NCBI GenBank assembly: GCA_022792175.1
Contig: JAAWAN010000036.1
Location: 1 to 64,000 of the forward strand
Reading direction: 5' to 3'
DNA: 64,000 nucleotides
DNA from: Provencibacterium sp.
Lineage (GTDB): Bacteria; Bacillota; Clostridia; Oscillospirales; Ruminococcaceae
Below are positions 17,985 to 26,400 of this stretch, in pieces. Within the stretch, counting starts at the first letter, position 1; each line of letters opens with the position of its first letter. A model generated the notes under the pieces. That model saw only the letters and a program-made list of their open reading frames with translations, ran no database searches and was not told the origin of the DNA. The translations under genes and the position numbers were made by a program.

Positions 17985-18728
17985 TTACTGCGGATGGATA
18001 TCCTCCAGCGGCGGGGAATGGCAGGTATACTGCGGCTTCGGCCCGAAGGAGGGCTTTGCCCAGTGCACCGCGTTTGTAATCACCTTTTGAATCTCCGGCT
18101 GGTGATAGATGGGGTATTCCTCATGGCCGGTGCTGAAATAGAAAATTTTCCCTGCCCCGCGGCGGTAGCAGCAGCCGCTGCGCAGCACCTCGCCGCCCGC
18201 GTACCAGCTGATAAACACCAGCTCATCCGGAGCGGGAATGTCGAAGGGCTCGCTGTATATCTCGGTGTGCGGCACATCGAGATATTCCTTCTCCAGCCCC
18301 ACCGCAATCGGGTGGCCGGTATCAATCACCCACAGCCGTTCGTTTTCGGCAATCTCGCGCCACTTGGTGTGGCAGCTGGTGCCCATCAGGCGGCGGAAAA
18401 CCTTGCTGCCCATGCTGGAATGCAGCGCGATAAAGCCCATGCCCTCCAAAATGCGCCGGCAGATGCGCTCGGCCATCTCGTCGGTCACCTCATCGTGGTA
18501 AAGGTGGCCCCACCAGACCAGCACATCCGTTTTAGCGAGCGCCTCCTCGGAGAAATCCTGCTCCATCGTTTTGAGGCCCCCCTCGCGCACGATCAGCTGC
18601 GCATCGCGGGAGAGAAATTCGGTCAGTACGGTGCCGATGCCCTGCGGATAGGTTTTGGCCGCCAGCGGCTGGCGCTCGGCATAAATGCCCTCTGTCCACA
18701 CCAGAACGCGAAGTTTTTCACTGTTCAT
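17985..18728 (-). CDS. ThuA-domain protein
   Basis: This 247-residue protein has the glutamine-amidotransferase-like fold of ThuA, a family linked to trehalose and other sugar pathways and often next to Gfo/Idh/MocA genes. Characteristic stretches are RVLVWTEG, DVLVWWGHLYHDEVTDE, GMGFIALHSSMGSKVF, WVIDTGHPIAVG and GKIFYFSTGHEEYP. I chose ATG 18728 because GAGGAG precedes it by 8 bp; the frame stays open further upstream only as an out-of-frame shadow of the next gene. It begins 4 bp after the oxidoreductase stop. Confidence 0.88.
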   Translation of the reverse strand: MNSEKLRVLVWTEGIYAERQPLAAKTYPQGIGTVLTEFLSRDAQLIVREGGLKTMEQDFSEEALAKTDVLVWWGHLYHDEVTDEMAERICRRILEGMGFIALHSSMGSKVFRRLMGTSCHTKWREIAENERLWVIDTGHPIAVGLEKEYLDVPHTEIYSEPFDIPAPDELVFISWYAGGEVLRSGCCYRRGAGKIFYFSTGHEEYPIYHQPEIQKVITNAVHWAKPSFGPKPQYTCHSPPLEDIHPQ

Positions 18729-18732
18729 CTCT

Positions 18733-19722
18733 TCATCTCCTCTGAAATTTTTTCCGGCCCTCTGCCGAGCAGCAGGGCTCCTCGCCGCCCTCCAGCCAGT
18801 CGGCAAACTGACGCAGCAGCAGCTGGTGGCTCCAGCCCTTAGCGCTTTCCAGCATCGGCAGCCTTTCCACCTTCGGATGCGGGAAGCCGAGGTCGCAGCG
18901 CGCCTCCAGCTGACGCTTATCCAGCAGCACGGTAGCCTTATCGCACTCGGCGCGGATATAGTCCTGCCCCCACTCGTTGAGCACCGCCGCATTAACAAAC
19001 GACTGCTCGCAGTGGGCCTGCACGCCGTTTTCCATCTCCACATCCACAAAGCAGCTGTCATGAAATCCGCTTTCTCCCGGGTGCCAGCTGGGACGCCAGC
19101 AGCGCGCATAGACCGTTTTGGCGTTGGAATCGCTCATCGCGCGCAGAATATCCAGCTGGTGGATGGCAGCCTCGCTGAGAATGCCGCAGGCGCCCTCGTT
19201 GTGCCCGGGGGTGAGCCGTTCTATGCGGGTGCGGCGGCGGGTCATGCACAGGCGGGCGACCAGATAGTTGAGATCCCCGTATTTCCCGGAGCGCAGCAGC
19301 TTTTCCAGCGACTGCTTATCCTGCGACATGCGGTGGCTCATGGTAACGATCATTTTGCGGCCCGCCGCCTTCACCTTCTGGTAAATCCTGCAGCAGGAGT
19401 CGATGCTTTCGCCCACCGGCTTTTCGCAGACGATATCGCAGGAAAATTCCAGCGCAAGCTCAATCGCCTGCTCATGAAAGGCGGGCGGCGTAACGATGGT
19501 GATAAAGTCGGCCCTGTTTTCCGCCAGCGCCCGGCGCAGGTCGGTATAGCACCGCTCGCGGGGCACGCCCGCATACCGGACCGCATTTTCAAAGGTTTCG
19601 GGATTGATATCCACCGCCGCCACCGGCCGGGCAAAGGAAGCGATTTCCGGGATAACGCCGGTGCACCAGGTCTTGCCAAAGCCCCCCAATCCCACCTGAA
19701 TAAAGCTCCATATTTTGCTCAT
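18733..19722 (-). CDS. Gfo/Idh/MocA-family oxidoreductase (C-terminus perhaps shortened)
   Basis: This 329-residue protein has the Rossmann start VGLGGFGKTWCTGVIP, ITIVTPPAFHEQAIELAL, CEKPVGESIDS (EKP motif) and a middle region with LSEAAIHQLDILRAM. The end, CCSAEGRKKFQRR, replaces the helix that normally follows the GGEEPCSSAED-like segment and runs straight into the ThuA ribosome site. About 20-40 residues are probably missing. With the four neighbouring damaged genes this points to local deletions; the catalytic core is intact. Confidence 0.8.
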   Translation of the reverse strand: MSKIWSFIQVGLGGFGKTWCTGVIPEIASFARPVAAVDINPETFENAVRYAGVPRERCYTDLRRALAENRADFITIVTPPAFHEQAIELALEFSCDIVCEKPVGESIDSCCRIYQKVKAAGRKMIVTMSHRMSQDKQSLEKLLRSGKYGDLNYLVARLCMTRRRTRIERLTPGHNEGACGILSEAAIHQLDILRAMSDSNAKTVYARCWRPSWHPGESGFHDSCFVDVEMENGVQAHCEQSFVNAAVLNEWGQDYIRAECDKATVLLDKRQLEARCDLGFPHPKVERLPMLESAKGWSHQLLLRQFADWLEGGEEPCCSAEGRKKFQRR

Positions 19723-19791
19723 TTTCCTTCTCCTTTCCTTCTGCCGGCAGGAAAAGGATGCCTGCGCCTCCTTTTCCCTCCGTCACCTTCT

Positions 19792-20343
19792 TCATAACGC
19801 CGCCTGATAGATTTTCAGCACATCCTCTTTTTCGAGCGGTAAAAAGCTGCCCAGCGGCCCCTCTTCGGCGGCCTTATAATATTCGAGGTAGAGGTGCTGG
19901 TCATAGTCTCCCAAATCGCTGTGGTGCAGCTCGTGCATCAGCGTCAGGGCGTTGATGCCCATCGAAGCGGCGTGGTGCAAAAACCTCTGCATCTCCGGCT
20001 GGTTTTCCGGGTCTTCCATCAGCTCCGGCCGCAGCATGGAGGGATAGTTCCAATAGGGCGAGTGGCGGTAGGTGGATTCTATCCGGCTCCAGCTCCAGAG
20101 CATGCGCATTGAAAAGCGCGCGTGCTCCTCGACCGGCGCCTCGGGCGCCTGCCCGAGGCGGCAGAGCCGGATGAGCTCCATCACCCCATGCAGCGCCTCC
20201 TGGCCGCTGCCGGCCAGGATTTCATACCCCTCCTCCTGCGGCGTTATGTGCAGACCGTCTCCCAAAGAGGCATCCACCAAAAGGGTGAGCGGCTTTTCGC
20301 AAAAGAGCTCCCAGGCAGTGCGTGCGCGTTCCAAAACATTCAT
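19792..20343 (-). pseudogene. Glycoside hydrolase-like protein, internally shortened
   Basis: This 183-residue frame has a proper GGAGGGAAAGCAG ribosome site. The first 65 residues (GLHITPQEEGYEILAGSGQ, ALHGVMELIRLCRL) resemble the alpha/beta domain that precedes catalytic barrels in alpha-glucuronidase or GH20-like enzymes. SMRMLWSWSRIESTYRHSPY and ASMGINALTLMHELHHSD look like the start of a barrel. The chain then ends abruptly after SFLPLEKEDVLKIYQAAL, far short of the 500+ residues of such enzymes. An internal deletion is likely. The family assignment is tentative. Confidence 0.5.
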
Positions 20344-20355
20344 CTGCTTTCCCTC

Positions 20356-21216
20356 CTAGCCCTTTAGCCCGGTGGTGGCAATTCCCTCGATAAAATAGCG
20401 CTGGCAGAAGAAAAACAGCAGAATGCAGGGCAGCGTGGAGAGAAAGGACATCGCCATCACCTGATTCCAGCTCACTGCGCTCTGTGCATCGATGGCGATG
20501 CGCAGCCCGAGCATCAGCGTATATTTCTTGACGCTGTTGAGATAGATAAGGGGATTGAAAAAATCGTTCCAGGTCCAGATAAACTGAAAGATGCCAATCG
20601 AGAAGATGGAGGGCTTGCACAGCGGTACGATAATCTGCACCAGCGTGCGAAAGGTGCCGCAGCCGTCAATCATGGCCGATTCATCCAGCTCCCTGGGTAC
20701 GCCGCGCAGAAACTGCACCATGGCGAAAATGAAAAAAGGGGAGGTGGCAAACAGGCTCGGAACGACAAAGGGCAGGTAGCTGTCCAGCCAGTGCATCTGC
20801 CGGAAGAGGATATATTTCGGGATAATCAGAATCGCGTTGGGCAGCATCAGGGTAGAGAGCATAATCAAAAAGAGGATGCGGTTGCCCTTAAAGCGAAAGC
20901 GGGCAAACCCATAGGCCACCAGTACGGAGGAGACGATGGTAAAGGCCACCACCGGAATAACCACCTTAAAGGTGTTGGCGAAGAAGATGCCGAAGTTATA
21001 CTGCCCGACCCCCTTCCAGCCCTCGACATAGGCATTCAGCGAAAAGCTCGAGGGGATAAGGGAGTTGGAGGCCAGAATCTCCTCATTGGTTTTAAAGGTG
21101 GCAGAAATGAGAAACAAAAACGGATAGATAAACACAAACCCCAACAGAGTCAGCAGCAGGTAGGCTGTCGCCCTCCCGCAGCGTTTTCTGGTTTTTCTGG
21201 ATATCGCGCCGGTCAT
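20356..21216 (-). CDS. ABC sugar transporter permease, MalG type (second locus)
   Basis: This 286-residue permease is parallel to the one at 11962-12870. It has an intact six-helix layout, the EAA loop RELDESAMIDGCGTF and the same kind of ending, YFIEGIATTGLKG. ATG 21216 (MTGAISRKTRK) has GGGGGA 8 bp upstream; a longer frame to 21324 only overlaps the neighbouring gene. Its partner permease is fused and truncated, so this gene may be stranded. Confidence 0.85.
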   Translation of the reverse strand: MTGAISRKTRKRCGRATAYLLLTLLGFVFIYPFLFLISATFKTNEEILASNSLIPSSFSLNAYVEGWKGVGQYNFGIFFANTFKVVIPVVAFTIVSSVLVAYGFARFRFKGNRILFLIMLSTLMLPNAILIIPKYILFRQMHWLDSYLPFVVPSLFATSPFFIFAMVQFLRGVPRELDESAMIDGCGTFRTLVQIIVPLCKPSIFSIGIFQFIWTWNDFFNPLIYLNSVKKYTLMLGLRIAIDAQSAVSWNQVMAMSFLSTLPCILLFFFCQRYFIEGIATTGLKG

Positions 21217-22390
21217 TATGATTTCCCCCATCGCTGTAGAAGGTCCAGTAAGCCGAGGATTTGAAGATAAGCATCGTAAAGGCCAGGATGATGATAAACA
21301 GCACCCAGGAAAGGGCGGAGGCATAACCCATCTTCATATAGGCGAAGCCGTTTTGATAGAGAAGCAGGCCATACATATAGGTGGATTTGAGCGGGCCGCC
21401 GTTTGTAACGATAAAGGAGGCGGTAAACTCCTGAAAGGCGTTGATCGTCTGCATAACCAGGTTGAAAAAGACGATCGGCGTCAGAAGAGGCAGGGTAATT
21501 TTAAAGAAGGAGCGGACCTTTCCTGCGCCGTCAATCGCGGCTGCCTCATAGAGCTCCTGGGAAATCTGCTTGAGCCCGGCGAGGAAGAAGACCATTGAAG
21601 ACCCGAACTGCCAGACGGAGAGCAGGCTCAGGGTCGTCAGCGCAATTTTGGGGCTGGTGAGCCAGGCGATCGGCTTAATGCCGAGGTTTGCCAGAAAGTG
21701 GTTGATAACGCTGTTCGTTTCAAACAGGTTGCGCCAGAGGATGGATACCGCCACGCTGCCGTCCAGAATGGAGGGCAGGTAATAGATGGTGCGGTAAAAA
21801 TTCATCCCCCGCAGATTCATATTCAAAATCAGGGCGATAATCAGGGCAAAGGTAATTTTGAGCGGAATCGAGATAAAAACATATTTAAAGGTGACCTTTA
21901 AAGAATTCAATACATCCGGGTCGGTGGTAAACATCTTTTTGGAAGCGAGCAGCTCTCTGGCCGGGGCGGATGCCGGAACGCTGCGCACATCCCCCAGAGT
22001 TTCGATCCCTTCCGGGTCGTTGAGGATATAGTCGACAAAGCGAATAGCTTCCGCCTGGTTATCGTTGTTGGCAACGCTCCAGACCTGCGCAGGGGTGGCG
22101 GAGAAGCCGGAAATTCTGGCATCTGCGAGTATGGGCGGGTTGTGCGGCTCCATGTCCACATGCTCGTTTTCAAACTGGCCGTAGGAGGAGGCGGTAAAAT
22201 ACATGCAGCCCACCTGGCCGTTAATCCAGAGCTTGTTTTCCGCCTGGCCGGAGTTATAGACATAGGAGGTCTCTACCGGCTCGACTACCTTTTCATCATA
22301 CATGCGGCGGATCAGGCTGTAGCCGTCGGCCAGCGCCTCCTCGTCGAGCTCCATGACAAGTCCATCATCGAATCCGCGCAGAAGGGGGGA
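21092..22390 (-). pseudogene. Chimera: solute-binding protein C-terminus fused to MalF-type permease
   Basis: The single frame (ATG 22354, 420 residues) begins inside a family-1 solute-binding protein (VMELDEEALADGYSLIRRM; CMYFTASSYGQFE; YILNDPEG). It switches near 21935 to a MalF-type permease (DVLNSLKVTFKYVFISIPLK; RTIYYLPSILDGSVA; EAA loop QELYEAAAIDGAG). Both partners are incomplete: the binding protein lacks signal peptide and N-lobe, and the permease lacks its first helix. The permease also reads about 125 bp past the start of the next gene, so its own stop is lost. A deletion between two adjacent operon genes explains this. Function is unlikely. Confidence 0.8.
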
Positions 22391-23174
22391 GGCGCTGCCG
22401 CCGCTGCCCTCCCGTGTGCGGGACGAATACGGCTATATTCAGCAGAACATTCTGAAAACCTTTTTAGAGCAGAGCTATTTAAAGATGCAGCTCTCTGAAA
22501 AACGCTACCGGATGCAGTCGATGGAGTTGCTGGCGCTGCAGTCCCAGATAAACCCCCACTTTCTTTATAACACGCTTGACACGCTCAACTGGATATCCAT
22601 CCGCTTAAACGGCCATCCCAATCAGATCAGCACCCTTTTAGAGAGCCTTTCCAGCATTCTGCGCTATTCGCTGGGACATCCCAACGAAACCGCTACCCTG
22701 GCGGAGGAGATTGCCAACACCCGCTGCTATGTCACCATTCAGAAGGTGCGCTATGCCAATAAGTTTGACCTCTTCTGGGAGTATGATGAGGATGCCGGCG
22801 GGCTGCAGCTGATGAAGCTGCTGCTTCAGCCGCTGGTGGAAAACAGCCTCTATCATGGCATCAAGGTCAAAAAGGAGGGCGGGCTGATTAAAATCCGTAT
22901 CCATCGCTGCCGGGATACGCTGCATATCGCCGTTATCGACAACGGGGTGGGGATACAGCCGGAACGTCTGGCAGAGCTGCGGCAGGAGATGAGCGAAGAA
23001 GGAGAATACAGCGCCAAAATAGGCCTTTGCAGCACTGCCAAACGCCTTTCCCTTTTTTATGGCGGCCGGGCAGGATTGCGCATACTCAGCCGCCCGGGCC
23101 TTGGCACCGCCGTTAAGATGGAGCTGCCGCTGCATCCGCCGCAGGATATGCAGCTGCCGCAGCAGGGCGGCTAA
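22353..23174 (+). pseudogene. YesM-type sensor kinase, catalytic half only
   Basis: The + strand frame becomes kinase-like from about 22418 (DEYGYIQQNILKTFL), carries the H box INPHFLYNTLDTLNWI and the N box LLQPLVENSLYHGI, and ends after the G box region (DNGVGIQPERL, GLGTAVKMELP). All sensor and membrane parts are missing. The first 20 codons are junction sequence that also belongs to the oppositely read binding-protein fragment. It could still be expressed as a soluble kinase fragment, but no regulator gene accompanies it. Confidence 0.75.
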
Positions 23175-23281
23175 AAGCGGGAGTGGGCGCGCTTTCGGTA
23201 AAGTCGGCAGCAGAGCGCAGGCCTGCCGCGCTGAACTAAAAAGAAGTTGCGGCGTTCTTTTTATCCACATGGACTGTAAAA

Positions 23282-23319
23282 AAGGCATTGTCTCTCCTGC
23301 ATAGGAGGGACAGTGCCTT
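23282..23319 (-). terminator. Terminator-like hairpin facing left
   Basis: A stem of about 17 bp with two mismatches (AAGGCACTGTC... / ...GACAATGCCTT) is followed by TTTTTT on the minus strand. No minus-strand gene lies just upstream, so it is either antisense-facing or a leftover of a deleted gene. The rest of 23175-23485 holds only the promoter below. Confidence 0.55.
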
Positions 23320-23391
23320 GTATCTGTAACCGGGTCCGGCTGGAACGCGCCGAAAATATTGTGGGGTAACGGATGAAAGTCGGGGAAAAAT

Positions 23392-23421
23392 CTGGCATTT
23401 TGGAGAATTTTATGGTATACT
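23392..23421 (+). promoter_or_regulatory. Likely promoter of the M60 protease operon
   Basis: TATACT at 23416-23421 is preceded 18 bp upstream by CTGGCA, a 4-of-6 match to the -35 box. The region before the ATG at 23486 carries a strong GGAGGAG site. Confidence 0.5.
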
Positions 23422-23485
23422 ATTTTTGTATCGCTTGAAAATTCTGACTTATAAAGCCATTTGAGATGAGGGAGGAGTAACACCC

Positions 23486-26400
23486 ATGAAACGACTTCTA
23501 TCAGCCCTTCTGGGGGCGGCGCTGCTTCTTGCTCACCTTCCGCTGCCGGTTTTTGCCGCCGGGGAACAGGATTCGGGAGCGCTTCATATCGTTTTGCAGA
23601 CCGACTACCAGGAACCGCTTGAAACACTGCAGCAGCGCGGCCTTTCGCTGACGCTCAGTGGGGAGGACGGCGCTGTCTTCACTCTGCCCATCGGTGGCGG
23701 GAGTACGCAGGAGCTGGCTTTTGGCGGGGAGAAGGCCGCCGTTTATCAGGAGGTGTTGAACCCGCAGAATGCGCCGCTGGCGGCAAACGATAAGGTGGGC
23801 TACTGGAGTATTGAAATCTCCGGCCTGCCGCTTCGGCAGAAATATCAGGTGAGCCTGCAGGCAGAGGGCTATGGCAGCCTTACCACCCAGCCGGTCGCCA
23901 TTGATGAATATCTGCCGCAGCTTTTCATCAGCGCGCAGAGCGGCGGCTTTGCGCTCGGCGATGCCACCGGCGACCGCAAGATCGATGAAAGCGATCTGCA
24001 GCTGGTCGCGGATTCTCTGAAAAAGGCGGCCTCCGGGGCTGACCTCAACCGGGATGGGAAGGTGAACATTGCCGATATCGCGCTGGTTCACCACCATATG
24101 GGACAGGCGCGCCCGGAGGAGATCTATGAGGGGGCGCTGGTCACTGCCGGTGTGCTGGATATGAATGCGCTGGACGAGGCGCTCAAAAACAGCGGCATCC
24201 GCCTCGAGGGGAAGCTGCAGAGCCTGTTTTCTGATGACGGGCAGACGGTGGCTCTCTATAACGAGGGAGATGGGGACATCACCCTGCCCATCACCTTCAA
24301 AACGCCGAAGCTTATTAGCGAAATGGATATCCTCTCCCCGGCTGCCGACGGCGCACCCGAGCGCGGGCAGGTGCTGGTGGAATATGAGGATGGCTCCACC
24401 GAGCAGCTCAGCTATGACAGTTCGCTCCCCGAGGGCTTTCACGCTACCGAACGGGTACCCGGGCAGGGGACGGTTGTTATCCGCCTCGGCAAGCGGGTAC
24501 CGGTAAAGAAGATTACCATCACCGTCGAAAAGGTGTTCGGCGAGGATGGCCGGGCCAGCTTTGCACTGATTGAAAAGATTGAATTTCTCAAGGACATCAT
24601 TCCGGATAACCTGGATCTGGGCGCATCCATTCCGAAGGATCTGCAGGCGCAGGCGGGGGCTGGGCTGGTCTCCCTCTCCTGGCGCGCAGTGGATAATGTG
24701 GACGGCTATATCGTAAAATATGGCACGTCGGCCGGGGCGCTCAACCTGCAGCTGCGGGTGGGCGGTACCGAGGCGGTCGTTTCGGGGCTCAAGAATCTTA
24801 CGCCCTACTATTTTGCCGTCTGCGCCTACAGCGGCGACTGGACGGGGAAGCCCTCGGGCGTGCTTTGCTGCATCCCGCAGCCGGATAAGGCGCCGCTGCC
24901 GCCGGATAACCTCGCGCTCTCCCCGCAGGATAGCGCGATTACCCTCAGCTGGAAGAAAACCGAGAATGCCGAATTTTACAATGTTTATATGAAGCCCTCG
25001 GCAGAGGATAGCTTCCAGATGCTCTCGGAGAAGCAGGAGGGAACCTCTTTTACCGCCTTCGGACTTACGAACGGTGTTTCCTATGATTTTTATGTCACGG
25101 CGGGCAACGCCATCGGCATGAGCGCTCCCTCGCTGACGGCGAGCGGCAGCCCGGAGCCGGAGGAGCTGGTCATCCCCACTCTTCCCACCCGCAACCGGAT
25201 AGACAGCGCCCATATCATCGGCGCGAGCATGCAGGATGCAGGAAACCTTTCTTCTGAAATTGCCGGCAGCTTCTCGGTCGAGCAGGTGTATGACGGGGAC
25301 TTTTCCACCTATTGGAGAGGCCAGCGCTGGGGACGCAGCACCCGCTTTACCTTCGAGTTTGATGAGGAGCAGAGTATGGACTACCTCATCTATGTGCCGC
25401 GGCTCAGTAAGGGCTATCCGGAGTCGATCGGCAAATACTCGGTCACTGCCTATGATAAGGACGGAAACGCCACCCATCTGACTGCCGATAACGGCCAGCT
25501 CTTTAACAACAATGCCGGGGATATTGAGGCCCCCTGGGTACGCAACAACCCGAAGGAAACCGGCTATGCCATTTTGCCCTTTACGAAAAACGACCATATT
25601 AAAAAGCTTTCGGTGCTGGTGCGTCAGGTAAACGGCTCGCCGCACCCTGAGGGCTCGCTCGCCGAAATTGCTTTTTACAGCTATGACGATATTGATGAGC
25701 GCATCGCCGCCCTTTTCACCGGCCCTTCTTATACAGAGCTCGCCCCCGGCGCGACCCAGCAGCAGATAGAGGAGCTGCGCGCCTATGTCCAGGGGGCGGA
25801 TGGCTACTATGTCAACCAGAGCATTCTGCTGGATGAGCTGGCGCTCGCCGAGAGCCTGCTTAAGGGGGAGCGCTCCGCCCTCGGCGCGGTGGCAGACAGG
25901 ATACAGTCGCGCGACAGCTCAGGCGATAAAAAATCAATCAGCACCCTGCAGCCGCTGGGCGTTACCGCCGAGGCGGGAAAGCAGATAGTGGTTTATGCCG
26001 ATATCCCGCAGGGCGAGTCGCTCAGCCTCATCCCGACTCAGCACTTTGCTGAGGCCGCGCGGTGGAGTGGCCCGGCCGTTTTGCTCGAAAGAGGGCGCAA
26101 CATTATCACTATTCCGCGCATCAACGACGTTTCCCCCCAGAAGGGCGGCCCGCTCTACCTGCAGTACAGCGGCAGCCGGGCGGACGAAATCAGGCTGCAG
26201 GTGCGCGGGGGAACGAAGATTCCCGTTTTGGAGCTCTCCGACTGGCATGAACTTGGCGAAGGGGAGATAAAGGCGCGCATGTCAGCCTATATCGAGGAGC
26301 TTTCGAGCTATTGCGGCAGCAGGCTTTCGGGACTGAATAACAGCGCTCTTACGACCAGCATTCTCAACGCGACGGAAATTTCCCTCCCGCATGTACTCCT

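Noticed and set aside
21216-21324. A longer N-terminus for the second MalG-type permease
   Set aside because: The extra 36 residues come from the overlapping chimeric gene; the ribosome site and family length support the start at 21216.
22638-23627. A 329-codon minus-strand frame
   Set aside because: It overlaps the kinase fragment, the promoter and the start of the protease gene, and shows no family likeness.
23501-25645. A 714-codon minus-strand frame opposite the M60 protease
   Set aside because: It is an antisense shadow of a GC-rich gene: no ribosome site, no family features, and the + strand has clear domains and a signal peptide.
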